64,000 nt of DNA, taken from Catellatospora coxensis. GTDB lineage: Bacteria; Actinomycetota; Actinomycetes; Mycobacteriales; Micromonosporaceae. Position numbers and translations under genes: made by a program. Location: positions 1 to 64,000 of the forward strand of contig NZ_BONI01000051.1 in NCBI RefSeq assembly GCF_016862635.1. Direction: 5' to 3'. The notes beneath the pieces were generated by a model. The model had not been told where the DNA came from, made no database searches, and saw only the letters and a list, made by a program, of their open reading frames with translations. Of this stretch, positions 53,160 to 62,479 are shown one piece after another; the first letter of the stretch is position 1, and each line of letters starts with the position of its first letter.

Positions 53160-53226
53160 TGCACTTTCGCGGAAACCGCGCGAATGCCGCACTCGATTCG
53201 CGCAGTTTCCCCGAAACTGCACTTCG
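53160..53226. repeat. Palindromic intergenic element between hutU and the M20 gene
   Basis: Two nested inverted repeats are present: gcgcgaa / ttcgcgc, and gcagtttc / gaaactgc with a 3-nt loop. A direct repeat of tgcactt lies at both ends. It may weaken transcription into the downstream genes or protect the hutU message. Confidence 0.5.
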
Positions 53227-53254
53227 GGGTGCGGGTCGGCGTGGGGGTGGCGGG

Positions 53255-54454
53255 ATGAGTGCGTTCGCGGAGTTGTGGGCGCAGCTGGCGCCGGTGGGGC
53301 GGGACGCGGGGAGTGGCGGGTATCTGCGGTACGCGTTCGGGGCGGCGGAGATGGCGCTACGGGGCTGGTTCGTGGAGCAGGCCAAGGCGCGGGATCTGGT
53401 GATCGAGGAGGACGGGAACGGCAACATCTTCGCGTGGTGGGGCGATCCCGCCACGGGGAACGCCGTCCTGACCGGCTCGCATCTGGACTCGGTGCCGCAC
53501 GGCGGGGCGTACGACGGGCCGCTCGGTGTGGTCAGCGCCCTGCTCGCGATCGACGAGCTGCGGGCGCGGGGCGTCACCCCGGCCCGGCCGATCGGCGTCG
53601 CGGTGTTCGCCGAGGAGGAGGGCTCCCGGTTCGGGCTGGCCTGCCTCGGCTCGCGCCTGCTCGCCGGGCTCGTCGACCCGGCCGCCGCGGCGGCGCTGAC
53701 CGACCGCGACGGCGTCACCCTGGACACGGCCATGCGTTCCACGCTGGGCGCGGGCCCGGCCGGGGCGCGCCCCGACCTGCTGGGCCGGATCGGCTGCTAC
53801 ATCGAGCTGCACGTCGAGCAGGGCCGCGCCCTGGTCGACCTGGACCGCCCCGTCGCCGTGGCCAGCGCGATCTGGCCGCACGGCCGCTGGCGGCTGGACT
53901 TCACCGGCGAGGCCAACCACGCCGGCACCACGCTGATGGCCGATCGCCGCGACCCGATGCTGACCTTCGCCGCGACCGTCCTGGCCGCCAACGACGAGGC
54001 CAGAAGGCTCGGCGCGCACGCCACCATCGGCCGCGTCCAGGTCTACCCGAACGCCACCAACGCCATCCCCGGCAAGGTCAGCGCCTGGCTCGACGCCCGC
54101 GCCGACTCCCCCGACACGATGGAACAGGTCGTCGCCGGCGTACACCTGCAGGCCCAGAATCGTGCCCTGGCCGACAGCACCAAGGTCACCCTGACCGCCG
54201 AGTCCGTCTCCCCGGAGACGGAGTTCCACCTCGGCCTGCGCGACCGCCTGGCGAAACTGCTCGACGACGCGCCGGTCCTGCCCACCGGAGCGGGCCACGA
54301 CGCGGGCGTCCTGAGCGCCTTCGTCCCCACCGCCATGCTCTTCGTCCGCAACCCGACCGGCATCTCCCACTCCCCCGCCGAACACGCGCCCGATGCCGAC
54401 TGCGAATCCGGCATCCAGGCCCTCGCCACCGCCCTCCAGGACCTCGCGTGCTGA
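53255..54454 (+). CDS. M20-family amidohydrolase (allantoate/N-carbamoyl type) of the hut operon
   Basis: This 399-residue protein matches the AllC / N-carbamoyl-L-amino-acid hydrolase branch of M20: NAVLTGSHLDSVPHGGAYDG (metal His and Asp), VAVFAEEEGSRFGLACLGSR (metal Glu pair), CYIELHVEQGRAL, DFTGEANHAGTTLMADRRDP and PTGAGHDAGVLSAFVPTAML. In the hut context the likely substrate is N-formyl-L-glutamate, the product of HutF action, because no hutG is present in the operon. That role is inferred. Its stop overlaps the hutF GTG. Confidence 0.88.
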   Translation: MSAFAELWAQLAPVGRDAGSGGYLRYAFGAAEMALRGWFVEQAKARDLVIEEDGNGNIFAWWGDPATGNAVLTGSHLDSVPHGGAYDGPLGVVSALLAIDELRARGVTPARPIGVAVFAEEEGSRFGLACLGSRLLAGLVDPAAAAALTDRDGVTLDTAMRSTLGAGPAGARPDLLGRIGCYIELHVEQGRALVDLDRPVAVASAIWPHGRWRLDFTGEANHAGTTLMADRRDPMLTFAATVLAANDEARRLGAHATIGRVQVYPNATNAIPGKVSAWLDARADSPDTMEQVVAGVHLQAQNRALADSTKVTLTAESVSPETEFHLGLRDRLAKLLDDAPVLPTGAGHDAGVLSAFVPTAMLFVRNPTGISHSPAEHAPDADCESGIQALATALQDLAC

Positions 54455-55842
54455 TCCACTGCCAGTACGCCTGGCTCCCCGACGGCATCTACCCCGACGT
54501 GGTCCTGGAGATCCACGAATCCCGCCTGACCCGCATCACCCGCCCCCAAGATCGCGACGATCTTGCGCGAACTGTTGCCGAGATACCCGATTCGGGCGTG
54601 TCGTCCCCACAGTCCGCGCAAGATCGCCGCCGCGAGGCGGGGACGGGCCGCGGGGGCGGGGTGGTTTATCGGGCTGGGTTGACCATGCCGGGGTTCGCCG
54701 ATGCGCACTCGCACGCGTTTCACCGGGCGTTGCGGGGGCGGACCCACGGGGACCGGGGGTCGTTCTGGACCTGGCGGGAGCAGATGTACCGGGTTGCGGC
54801 GGCGCTGGATCCGGACTCGTACTACCGGCTGGCGCGGGGTGTTTACGGGGAGATGGCGCTGGGCGGCGTCACGTCCGTGGGTGAGTTCCACTACCTGCAT
54901 CACGGGCCGGGTGGGACGCCTTACGCCGACCCGAACGCGATGAGTCACGCGTTGATCTCCGCTGCTCAGGACGCGGGGTTGCGGATCACGTTGCTGGACA
55001 CGCTCTACCTGACCGCGTCCGTGGACGGTAAGCCGCTCGAAGGGCCTCAGTTGCGGTTCGGGGACGGGGATGCGCTGCGGTGGGCGGATCGGGTGGATGC
55101 GCTGCCCGATGCGCCGCACCTGGTGGTCGGGGCGGCGATCCATTCGGTGCGGGCGGTGCCGTTGCCGCAGATGGCGACCGTGGCGGCGTGGGCGGCCGGG
55201 CGGCCGCTGCACGCGCACGTGTCCGAGCAGCGGGCCGAGAACGAGGCGTGCCTGGCCGAGCACGGGCGTACGCCGACGGAGGTGCTGGCGGACTTCGGGG
55301 CGGTGCACGAGACGTTCACGGCGGTGCACGCCACGCATCTGACGCACCGGGACATGGCGCTGCTGTCGGACTCGTACGCCTGCTTCTGCCCGACGACCGA
55401 GCGCGATCTCGGCGACGGCATCGGGCCGGCGCGCGCCCTGGCCGACGCGGGCACCCGGCTGACCTTGGGCAGCGACAGCCACGCGGTCATAGACTTCTTC
55501 GAGGAGTCACGGGCCCTGGAGCTGCACGAACGCCTCGCCACCGAGCAGCGCGGCCACTTCACGGCGGCCGAGCTGCGGGCCGCGGCGACGGCGGCGGGGC
55601 ACACCAGCCTGGGTTGGCCGGATGCCGGGCGCATCGAGGTCGGGGCGCGGGCCGACCTGGTGACCGTGGCCCTGGACAGCCCGCGCACCGCGGGGATCGA
55701 CCCCGAGGGCGTGCTGTTCGCGGCGAGCGCCGCCGACGTCACCCACGTGCTGGCCGACGGCCGGGAGATCGTCCGGGACGGGCGGCACGTCGCCGTCGAC
55801 GTGGCCCGCGAGCTGCAGGAGGCGATCACGTGTCTCTTCTGA
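54448..55842 (+). CDS. hutF: Formimidoylglutamate deiminase with in-frame repeat insertion
   Basis: This 464-residue amidohydrolase has [20 protein letters not shown] (metal HxH), [53 protein letters not shown] and [20 protein letters not shown], the metal and catalytic set of HutF. It deiminates N-formimidoyl-L-glutamate to N-formylglutamate. Residues about 34-61 (with [15 protein letters not shown]) are encoded by a copy of an 85-bp dispersed repeat and replace the usual short strand-to-strand link, so the N-terminal beta domain is longer than normal. GTG 54448 overlaps the upstream stop; the gene overlaps hutI by 13 nt. Confidence 0.92.
   Translation: MLIHCQYAWLPDGIYPDVVLEIHESRLTRITRPQDRDDLARTVAEIPDSGVSSPQSAQDRRREAGTGRGGGVVYRAGLTMPGFADAHSHAFHRALRGRTHGDRGSFWTWREQMYRVAAALDPDSYYRLARGVYGEMALGGVTSVGEFHYLHHGPGGTPYADPNAMSHALISAAQDAGLRITLLDTLYLTASVDGKPLEGPQLRFGDGDALRWADRVDALPDAPHLVVGAAIHSVRAVPLPQMATVAAWAAGRPLHAHVSEQRAENEACLAEHGRTPTEVLADFGAVHETFTAVHATHLTHRDMALLSDSYACFCPTTERDLGDGIGPARALADAGTRLTLGSDSHAVIDFFEESRALELHERLATEQRGHFTAAELRAAATAAGHTSLGWPDAGRIEVGARADLVTVALDSPRTAGIDPEGVLFAASAADVTHVLADGREIVRDGRHVAVDVARELQEAITCLF
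54548..54630 (+). repeat. Dispersed palindromic repeat, family 1 copy A (inside hutF)
   Basis: It starts aagatcgcgacgatcttgcg and ends with cgcgcaagatcgccgc. The ends form an inverted repeat (cgatcttgcg / cgcaagatcg). The core carries gattcgggcgtgtcgt. It is read through in frame as part of hutF. Confidence 0.85.
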
Positions 55843-57047
55843 TCACCAACATCGGCGAGCTGACCACGAACGATCCTGAGCTGGGCCTGCTGCGCGACGC
55901 GGCGATCGTGGTCGGCGAGCGGGTCGAGTGGGTCGGCCCGGCTTCGGCCGCGCCGGCCGCCGACGAGCGCCTCGACGTACGCGGGGCGGCGGTGCTGCCC
56001 GGCTTCGTGGACAGCCACAGCCATCTGGTGTTCGCCGGGGACCGCGCACCGGAGTTCGCGGCCCGGATGGCCGGGGAGCCGTACACCGGGGGCGGTATCC
56101 GCACCACGGTCGCCGCGACCCGTGCCGCCACCGACGACGAGCTGCGCGCCAACGTGGCCCGCCTGGTCGGCGAGGCGCTGCGGCAGGGCACCACCACCAT
56201 CGAGATCAAGAGTGGGTACGGCCTCAGCACGCCCGACGAGGCCCGCTCGGTGCGCATCGCCCGCGAGTTCACCGACGAGGTCACCTTCCTCGGCGCGCAC
56301 GTGAAACCCGCCGACACCCCCGACGGCTACGTGGACCTGGTCACCGGCCCGATGCTGGACGCCTGCGCGCCGTACGCGGGCTGGGTCGACGTCTTCTGCG
56401 AACGCGGCGCGTTCGACGTCGAGGAGTCACGCCGGGTCCTCAAGGCGGGCATCGCCGCCGGGCTGCGCCCCCGCATCCACGCCAACCAGCTCACCATGGG
56501 CGGCGGCGTACAGCTCGCCGTCGAACTCGACTGCGCCAGCGCCGACCACTGCACCCACCTGTCCGAGGCGGACGTCGACGCCCTCGCGAACTCGAACACC
56601 GTCGCGACCCTGCTCCCCGGTGCGGAGTTCTCCACCCGCGCACCCTGGCCCGACGCGCGCCGCCTGCTCGCCGCCGGAGTCACCGTCGCACTCGCCTCGG
56701 ACTGCAACCCCGGCTCCTCGTACACCTCCTCCATGCCCTTCTGCATCGCCCTCGCGGTCCGGGACATGAAGATGACCCCCACCGAGGCCGTCTGGGCCGC
56801 GACGGCAGGCGGCGCCCGCGCCCTGCGCCGCCCCGACCTCGGCCACCTCGCCCCCGGCGCGTCCGCGGACCTGATCGTCCTCGACGCCCCCTCTCACCTG
56901 CACCTGGCCTACCGGCCCGGCGTGCCGTTGATCAGCTCCGTAGCAAGGAAGGGCACCCTCCAATCGCTTTGCGTAGCGGAAGGGCACCTTCTTAACGCCT
57001 CGGGGCCGCACCATCCGGAATCTCCGCACAAGGGAGTGCTCTCATGA
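55830..57047 (+). CDS. hutI: Imidazolonepropionase with repeat-derived C-terminus
   Basis: This 405-residue amidohydrolase has [20 protein letters not shown] (metal HxH), [75 protein letters not shown] and [20 protein letters not shown]. It opens imidazolone propionate to formimidoylglutamate. The normal end would come soon after [14 protein letters not shown]. Here about 35 further residues are read from a dispersed repeat ([20 protein letters not shown]) and the hutH leader. ggagg lies 7 nt before GTG 55830. The stop overlaps the hutH ATG. Confidence 0.93.
   Translation: MSLLITNIGELTTNDPELGLLRDAAIVVGERVEWVGPASAAPAADERLDVRGAAVLPGFVDSHSHLVFAGDRAPEFAARMAGEPYTGGGIRTTVAATRAATDDELRANVARLVGEALRQGTTTIEIKSGYGLSTPDEARSVRIAREFTDEVTFLGAHVKPADTPDGYVDLVTGPMLDACAPYAGWVDVFCERGAFDVEESRRVLKAGIAAGLRPRIHANQLTMGGGVQLAVELDCASADHCTHLSEADVDALANSNTVATLLPGAEFSTRAPWPDARRLLAAGVTVALASDCNPGSSYTSSMPFCIALAVRDMKMTPTEAVWAATAGGARALRRPDLGHLAPGASADLIVLDAPSHLHLAYRPGVPLISSVARKGTLQSLCVAEGHLLNASGPHHPESPHKGVLS
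56945..56995 (-). repeat. Dispersed repeat, family 2 copy 2 (inside the 3' end of hutI)
   Basis: aaggaagggcacc and aagggcaccttcttaac bracket a loop (caatcgctttgcgtagcg). It matches the reverse complement of the hairpin at 48172-48222. It is translated as the tail of HutI. Confidence 0.8.
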
Positions 57048-58579
57048 CCGTCATCGTCGAACCCACCGGCATCGCCCCCGGCGACGTCGCCGCGGTGGCC
57101 CGCGCCGACGCGCAGGTGTCCATCAGCGACGCCGCCATCGCCGCGATGCAGGCCAGCCGCGCCATCGTCGATGACATCGAGCGCGACGGCCGCCCCGTGT
57201 ACGGCGTCTCCACCGGCTTCGGGGCGCTCGCCAACACGTTCATCGCCCCCGAGCGCCGCGCCGAGCTGCAGCACGCGCTGATCCGCTCGCACGCCGCCGG
57301 CGTCGGCGCGCCCATGCCCCGCGAGGTGGTGCGGGCCATGATGCTGCTGCGGGTGCGCTCGCTGGCACTGGGCCACTCCGGCGTACGCCCGCTCGTCGCC
57401 CAGGCGCTCGTCGACCTGCTCAACCACGACATCACCCCGTGGGTGCCCGAGCACGGCTCGCTCGGCGCGTCCGGCGACCTCGCCCCGCTCGCCCACTGCG
57501 CGCTGGTGCTGATGGGCGAAGGCTGGGTGCTCGGCAAGGACGGCGCGCGCGTCGCCGCCGAGGACGCCCTGCACGCCGCCGGGCTCACCGGGATCTCGCT
57601 GTCCTCCAAGGAGGGCCTGGCGCTGATCAACGGCACCGACGGCATGCTCGCCATGCTGCTGCTGGCCTGCGACGACCTGGGCCACCTGTGCACCATCGCC
57701 GACGTGACCGCGGCCCTGTCGATCGAGGCCATGCTCGGCACCGACCGGCCGTTCCACCCGTCGATCCACGAGATCCGCCCGCACCCGGGCCAGGGCGCGA
57801 GCGCCGCCAACATGTACAAGCTGCTCCAGCAGTCCTCGATCATGGACAGCCACCGGGACGACCTGGAGCACGCGGTCCAGGACGCGTACTCGATGCGCTG
57901 CGCCCCGCAGGTCGCCGGCGCGGCCCGGGACACCCTCGACTTCGCCCGCACCGTCGCCGCCCGGGAGCTGGTCAGCCTCGCCGACAACCCGGTCGTGCTG
58001 CCCGACGGCCGGGTCGAGTCGACCGGCAACTTCCACGGCGCGCCGCTCGGCTTCGCCGCCGACTTCCTCGCCATCGCCGCCGCCGAGATCGGCTCGATCA
58101 GCGAGCGCCGCGTCGACCGGCTGCTCGACATGACCCGCTCGCGGGACCTGCCGCCGTTCCTGAGCCCCGACGCGGGCGTCAACTCCGGCCTGATGATCGC
58201 GCAGTACACCGCGGCCGGCATCGTCGCCGAGAACCGGCGGCTCGCCTCACCGGCCAGCGTCGACACCATCCCGACCTCGGGTATGCAGGAGGACCACGTC
58301 AGCATGGGCTGGGCCGCGGCGAAGAAGCTGCGGGTCGTCCTGGACAACCTGACCAGCCTGCTCGCGGTGGAACTGCTGGCAGCGGTACGCGGCCTGCAGC
58401 TGCGCGCCCCGCTGACCCCGTCCCCGGCCGGCCGGGTCGCCATCGAGCAGCTGACCCCGCTCATCGGCACCCCCGGCCCCGACGTCTTCATGGCCCCGAT
58501 CCTGGAACAGGTCCGCGCCGCCGTCTCCGGCCCCGACCTCCTCACCGCCATCAAAGCCGAGGTAGGCCCCCTCGCCTAA
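57044..58579 (+). CDS. hutH: Histidine ammonia-lyase
   Basis: This 511-residue enzyme carries [20 protein letters not shown], whose Ala-Ser-Gly cyclises to the MIO cofactor. Other marks are [75 protein letters not shown] and [19 protein letters not shown]. It removes ammonia from L-histidine to give urocanate, the first step of the pathway. The ATG overlaps the hutI stop. It is the last gene of the operon. Its full length (about 510 residues) and all motifs are normal. Confidence 0.98.
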   Translation: MTVIVEPTGIAPGDVAAVARADAQVSISDAAIAAMQASRAIVDDIERDGRPVYGVSTGFGALANTFIAPERRAELQHALIRSHAAGVGAPMPREVVRAMMLLRVRSLALGHSGVRPLVAQALVDLLNHDITPWVPEHGSLGASGDLAPLAHCALVLMGEGWVLGKDGARVAAEDALHAAGLTGISLSSKEGLALINGTDGMLAMLLLACDDLGHLCTIADVTAALSIEAMLGTDRPFHPSIHEIRPHPGQGASAANMYKLLQQSSIMDSHRDDLEHAVQDAYSMRCAPQVAGAARDTLDFARTVAARELVSLADNPVVLPDGRVESTGNFHGAPLGFAADFLAIAAAEIGSISERRVDRLLDMTRSRDLPPFLSPDAGVNSGLMIAQYTAAGIVAENRRLASPASVDTIPTSGMQEDHVSMGWAAAKKLRVVLDNLTSLLAVELLAAVRGLQLRAPLTPSPAGRVAIEQLTPLIGTPGPDVFMAPILEQVRAAVSGPDLLTAIKAEVGPLA

Positions 58580-58603
58580 CACCCCACCCCGCCCCACCCC
58601 GCC

Positions 58604-58644
58604 CCGCGCGGCGCGCGCGGCGCGGCGCGGCGCGGCGCGGCGGC
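58604..58644. repeat. GC-only low-complexity tract
   Basis: About 40 bases consist only of G and C in a cgcgg-type tandem pattern. It directly precedes copy B of the family 1 repeat. Confidence 0.7.
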
Positions 58645-58722
58645 GATCTTGCGTGAACTGTGGGTACGACACGCCCGAATCGGGCAAGTCGACCCCCGTT
58701 CGCGCAAGATCGTCGCGATCAT
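58641..58722 (-). repeat. Dispersed palindromic repeat, family 1 copy B
   Basis: In inverted orientation relative to copies A and C: starts ggcgatcttgcgtgaactgt and ends cgcgcaagatcgtcgcgatc. The core cacgcccgaatcgggc is shared. It lies in the gap after hutH. Confidence 0.85.
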
Positions 58723-58737
58723 GGAGCCGGTGGGGGT

Positions 58738-58779
58738 GATGATCGCTGGTTAAGGTCCTGCCCCGAAACAGCGATCATC
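58738..58779. terminator. Hairpin after the hut operon
   Basis: gatgatcgctg and cagcgatcatc are perfect 11-bp complements around a 20-nt loop. It probably ends the hut transcript. Confidence 0.5.
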
Positions 58780-58807
58780 AACCGCGCCAGGATCCACACC
58801 ACGCTGC

Positions 58808-58868
58808 GCCGAGCCATGCCCGCCGAGCGGAGCCGAGCCATGCCCGCGGAGCCGAGCCATGCCGCGCG
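58808..58868. repeat. Short tandem repeat
   Basis: gccgagccatgcccgc recurs at about 24-nt then 19-nt spacing, with a third partial copy. The stretch 58580-58917 holds this, the GC tract, copy B and the hairpin, but no gene. Confidence 0.55.
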
Positions 58869-58917
58869 ATGCCGCGCCGACCCGAGCTGTGGCCCGGAAC
58901 CGCCGGGGCCGTGCTGG

Positions 58918-60132
58918 TCAGGAGATGTGTTCGGGGCGGATGCCGCGGCCGACCAGGCGGGCCGGGAGGGCTTGTAGGGCCGGGAAGCGCTGGAAGAGTT
59001 TCAGCGCGCCGGGGGCCTTGATCGGGGCGTCGGCGCGGAGCACGGCGCCGACCAGGCGGCTCTGGGCGATCCGCTGGGCGCGCTGGGTCACCCGGGTCGG
59101 GAACATGCGGCGCTTGCGGACCAGGTCCAAGTCCTCCGTACGCAACCGGCCGGCTCTGAGTCTCGACCCGAGCAGCCGGGCCGTGGCCACAGCGTCCTGC
59201 ACCGCGAGATTGACCCCGACCCCGCCCACGGGGCTCATCGCATGGGCCGCGTCGCCGATGCACAGCGCGCCGGGCACATGCCACGTCTCCAACCGATTTA
59301 CCTGCACGGTGAGCAGGTGCAGCTGGTCCCACGAACTGATCTCGCCGACCCGGTGCGCCACCATCGGCGCGAGCCCGGCCACCCGCCGGCGGAACCCGTC
59401 CAGCCCTTCGGCCTGCAGCCGCGCGTACCCGCCCTTCGGGATGACGTACCCGCACTGGTAGTAGTCGTGCCGGTCGATCATGATGAGGATCGCGCCCGGC
59501 CCGACCCGCCCGAGCAGCCCTTCCGGATCGCCCGGCTCCCGGGACATCCGGAACCACAGCACGTCCATCGGCGCACCGAAGTCCACCGGCACCAGCCCCA
59601 GCTTCTCCCGGATCACCGAGGAGCGCCCGTCGCAGGCCACCGTCAGCTCCGCGTACACCCGCACCGCGCCTCCGTCCGGACCGACCGCCGCGACACCGGT
59701 CACCCGCCCGTTGGAATCCCGCAGCACGTCCACCGCCTCGGTCGAACGCAGCAACGTGAACCCGGGCAGCTTCGCGGCCTCGGCGGCGAGCAGGTCCAGA
59801 AAGTCCCACTGCGGCAGGATCAGCAGGTAGTTGTGCGGCTTCGGCAACCGGGTGAAGTCGCCGACCCGGTACGTGCCGTCGTCGAACGACACGGCCACCC
59901 CCGGCTCACGCCGCCCCGGCAGCGAGGCGATCGCCTCCCCGAGCCCCAGCTCATCCAGCACGTCCAGCGTGGACGGATGAATCGTGTCGCCCCGGAAGTC
60001 CCGAAAGAAGTCGGCGTGCTTCTCCAACAGCACGACCTCGACCCCTTGCCGAGCCAGCAGAAACGCCAGCATCAACCCCGCCGGCCCACTCCCCACGACA
60101 CAAACCCGCGCCCTCAACTCCCGCTCCGCCAC
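58918..60132 (-). CDS. FAD-dependent aromatic monooxygenase
   Basis: This 404-residue flavoprotein has the dinucleotide fold RVCVVGSGPAGLMLAFLLAR (GxGxxG) at the N-terminus, an acidic LLEKHADFFRDFRGD, the DG motif LTVACDGRSSVIREKLGLVP, and GALCIGDAAHAMSPVGGVGV (GD motif) followed by NLAVQDAVATARLL. It belongs to the p-hydroxybenzoate-hydroxylase-like FAD_binding_3 group. The substrate is unknown. The start is GTG 60132, preceded by gaggag at 6 nt. The longer frame to 60207 reads through the dispersed repeat and is unlikely. Confidence 0.9.
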   Translation of the reverse strand: MAERELRARVCVVGSGPAGLMLAFLLARQGVEVVLLEKHADFFRDFRGDTIHPSTLDVLDELGLGEAIASLPGRREPGVAVSFDDGTYRVGDFTRLPKPHNYLLILPQWDFLDLLAAEAAKLPGFTLLRSTEAVDVLRDSNGRVTGVAAVGPDGGAVRVYAELTVACDGRSSVIREKLGLVPVDFGAPMDVLWFRMSREPGDPEGLLGRVGPGAILIMIDRHDYYQCGYVIPKGGYARLQAEGLDGFRRRVAGLAPMVAHRVGEISSWDQLHLLTVQVNRLETWHVPGALCIGDAAHAMSPVGGVGVNLAVQDAVATARLLGSRLRAGRLRTEDLDLVRKRRMFPTRVTQRAQRIAQSRLVGAVLRADAPIKAPGALKLFQRFPALQALPARLVGRGIRPEHIS

Positions 60133-60143
60133 ACCCCGCTCCT

Positions 60144-60230
60144 CATGATCACGACGATCTTGCACGAACTGTTGGGGATATGCCCGGTTCGAGTGTGTCG
60201 TACCCACACTCCACGCAAGATCGCCGCTTC
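60144..60230 (+). repeat. Dispersed palindromic repeat, family 1 copy C
   Basis: Starts catgatcacgacgatcttgc and ends ccacgcaagatcgccgc, in the orientation of copy A. It fills the gap between rdgB and the monooxygenase, touching the latter's ribosome-binding site. Confidence 0.85.
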
Positions 60231-60247
60231 GAAGGGGGTGGGCGGGG

Positions 60248-60874
60248 TCAGGAGAGGTTTTTGGCGATTACGGCGGCGAGGGCTCGGAAGGCTTTGCCGC
60301 GGTGGCTGATGGCGTCCTTTTCGGCGGGTGCCAGTTCGGCGTTGGTGCGGGTGTTGCCGTCGGCGACGAAGATCGGGTCGTAGCCGAAGCCGCCCTCACC
60401 GCGGGGGGCGCGCAGCAGGCGGCCTGTCATCTTGCCGCTGACCAGGTGCTCGCGGCCGTTCGGGGAGGTGCCGCCGCCGCCGGGGAGCACCAGGGCTGCC
60501 GCGCAGACGAAGGCCGCGCCGCGGTGCTCGTCGGGCACGTCGCCGATCTGCGCCAGCACCAGGTCCAGGTTGGCCCGGTCGTCACCGTGCTTGCCGGACC
60601 AGCGGGCGCTGAACACCCCGGGCATGCCGCTGAGCGCGTCCACGGCCAGGCCGGAGTCGTCGGCGACGGTCGGCAGGCCGGTGTGCTTGACGCCCTCGCG
60701 CGCCTTCAGCAGCGCGTTCTCCGCGAAGGTCAGCCCGGTCTCGGGGACCTCGACGTACGGCGGGACGTCGTCGAGCCCGACCAGCTCGACCTTCAGCAGC
60801 TCCGGCGAGCCGGCCAGGATGCGGCGCAGCTCGTCGAGCTTCTTCACGTTGCGGGTGGCGAGCAGCAGCTTCAC
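60248..60874 (-). CDS. rdgB: Non-canonical purine NTP pyrophosphatase
   Basis: This 208-residue Ham1/RdgB-family enzyme has [18 protein letters not shown], the catalytic [53 protein letters not shown] and the end [13 protein letters not shown]. It hydrolyses dITP, dXTP and ITP to keep them out of nucleic acids. GTG 60874 overlaps the rph stop by 4 nt, so the two are translationally coupled. It is the last gene of the conserved murI cluster. Confidence 0.96.
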   Translation of the reverse strand: MKLLLATRNVKKLDELRRILAGSPELLKVELVGLDDVPPYVEVPETGLTFAENALLKAREGVKHTGLPTVADDSGLAVDALSGMPGVFSARWSGKHGDDRANLDLVLAQIGDVPDEHRGAAFVCAAALVLPGGGGTSPNGREHLVSGKMTGRLLRAPRGEGGFGYDPIFVADGNTRTNAELAPAEKDAISHRGKAFRALAAVIAKNLS

Positions 60875-61647
60875 CGGCGGAACACCTCCAGCAGGCCGGC
60901 CGCGTCCAGCGTGGGCAGGCCCAGCGTCTGGCGCTGCAGCGTGGTCAGCGTCTCGCAGCCGGCCACGCCCAGGTCGAGCAGGGCGTTGAGCTGCTTGCGG
61001 TCGAAGACGCCGTCCTCGCCCGTGCCCTGCACCTCGACGAAGTCGCCGGTGCCGGTGCAGACCACGTTCATGTCGACGACGGCCGTCACGTCCTCTTCGT
61101 AGCACAGGTCCAGGCGCGGCTCACCGGCGATGATGCCGACGCTGACCGCCGCGACCGAGCGGTGCAGCGTGGTCTCCACGGTCTGCTTGCGGGTCAGCAT
61201 GTTCTTGGCGGCCAGCCAGCTCACCGCGTCGTGCAGGGCCACGTACGAGCCGGTGATCGCGGCGGTGCGGGTGCCGCCGTCGGCCTGCAGCACGTCGCAG
61301 TCGATGACGATGGAGTTCTCGCCCAGCGCCTTGAGGTTGATGCAGGCCCGCAGCGCGCGGCCGATCAGGCGGGAGATCTCGTGGGTACGCCCGCCGATCT
61401 TGCCCTTGACGCTCTCCCGGTCGGACCGGGTCGTCGTGGCGCGCGGCAGCATCGAGTACTCGGCGGTGACCCAGCCCTGGCCGGTGCCCTTGCGCCAGCG
61501 CGGCACGCCCTCGGTGACGCTCGCGGTGCACAGCACCCGCGTGTTGCCGAACTCCACCAGCACGGAGCCCTCGGGATGCATGCTCCAGTTCCGGGTCAAG
61601 GTGACCGGTCGAAGCTGGTCGGGCGCACGCCCGTCAGGTCTCGTCAT
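60871..61647 (-). CDS. rph: Ribonuclease PH
   Basis: This 258-residue phosphorolytic 3'-5' exonuclease has [79 protein letters not shown] and [20 protein letters not shown]. It trims the 3' ends of precursor tRNAs. The length and motifs are those of the full-length active enzyme. It overlaps rdgB by 4 nt and starts 85 nt after the MBL gene. Confidence 0.97.
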   Translation of the reverse strand: MTRPDGRAPDQLRPVTLTRNWSMHPEGSVLVEFGNTRVLCTASVTEGVPRWRKGTGQGWVTAEYSMLPRATTTRSDRESVKGKIGGRTHEISRLIGRALRACINLKALGENSIVIDCDVLQADGGTRTAAITGSYVALHDAVSWLAAKNMLTRKQTVETTLHRSVAAVSVGIIAGEPRLDLCYEEDVTAVVDMNVVCTGTGDFVEVQGTGEDGVFDRKQLNALLDLGVAGCETLTTLQRQTLGLPTLDAAGLLEVFRR

Positions 61648-61732
61648 GCCCGTTCCTCGCTGCGCTCGTCACCGGCAGCCCCGGGCCCCATGATTCGCTC
61701 GCTGCGCTCGCTCATGCGCCCACCCTATGGGG
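61648..61732. repeat. Short gagcgcagcgag repeats between rph and the MBL gene
   Basis: On the minus strand gagcgagcgcagcgag and gacgagcgcagcgag recur within 60 nt. In one frame they would read SERSER and DERSEE, a pattern common in actinobacterial intergenic DNA. No gene is inferred. Confidence 0.5.
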
Positions 61733-62479
61733 TCAAACTTCGTACCGGGCACCGGGGCGGACGATCTCGACGGGTCCGGCGAACGTGGCGGCGGCGTTGT
61801 TCAGCGTCTCCGCCTCCGAGCCCCACGCGGTCACCAGATGCGTCAGCAGCAGCCGGCGTACCCCCGCCTTGGTGGCGATCTCGCCCGCCTCGCCGCCGGT
61901 CAGGTGCAGGTCCGGTGGGTTGTCGACGCCGTCGAGGTAGCTCGCCTCGCACAGGAACAGGTCGGCGCCCTGGGCCAGCCGCAGCAACGCGTCGCAGCCC
62001 GCGGTGTCGCCCGAGTACGCCAGCACCCGCCCCTCGTGCTCCAGGCGCACCCCGTACGTCTCCACGGGATGGTTGACCCGGTCCACACTGACCTGGAACG
62101 GTCCGATCGGGAAGCTGCCCGGCTGCAGCGCGTAGAACGTGTAGACGTCGTCCAGCGGACCCTCGTCCAGGCTGTACGCGGTCGCGATGCGCTCCGGCGC
62201 GCCCGCAGGCGCGTACACCGGGATCGGCGGGTACGGCCCGTCCGGGGCGTACCGGCGCACCACCACGTACGAGCAGGCGTCCAGCATGTGGTCGCAGTGC
62301 AGGTGGCTGAGCAGGATCGCGTCGACCGACTTCAGGCTCGCGTAGCGCTGCAGCGCCGACAGCGAGCCGGTGCCGAAGTCCAGCAGCAGCCGGAACCCGT
62401 CCGCCTCCACCAGGTACGCCGAACAGGCCGACTCCGGCCCAGGGAAGCTGCCCGCGCAGCCCAAGACGGTCAATCTCAT
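61733..62479 (-). CDS. MBL-fold hydrolase, homologue of mycobacterial Rv1339 (cyclic-nucleotide phosphodiesterase)
   Basis: This 248-residue metallo-beta-lactamase-fold protein has [20 protein letters not shown] (HxHxDH), [40 protein letters not shown] and a final [10 protein letters not shown] with metal ligand. Gene order murI - this gene - rph - rdgB matches mycobacteria, where the counterpart Rv1339 degrades cAMP. By position and fold it is the orthologue. Its ATG overlaps the murI stop by 4 nt, so it is translationally coupled to cell-wall precursor synthesis. Confidence 0.9.
   Translation of the reverse strand: MRLTVLGCAGSFPGPESACSAYLVEADGFRLLLDFGTGSLSALQRYASLKSVDAILLSHLHCDHMLDACSYVVVRRYAPDGPYPPIPVYAPAGAPERIATAYSLDEGPLDDVYTFYALQPGSFPIGPFQVSVDRVNHPVETYGVRLEHEGRVLAYSGDTAGCDALLRLAQGADLFLCEASYLDGVDNPPDLHLTGGEAGEIATKAGVRRLLLTHLVTAWGSEAETLNNAAATFAGPVEIVRPGARYEV

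Noticed and set aside
58918-60207. Longer monooxygenase start at 60207
   Set aside because: The extra 25 codons read through dispersed repeat copy C, and a gaggag site at the right distance marks GTG 60132.
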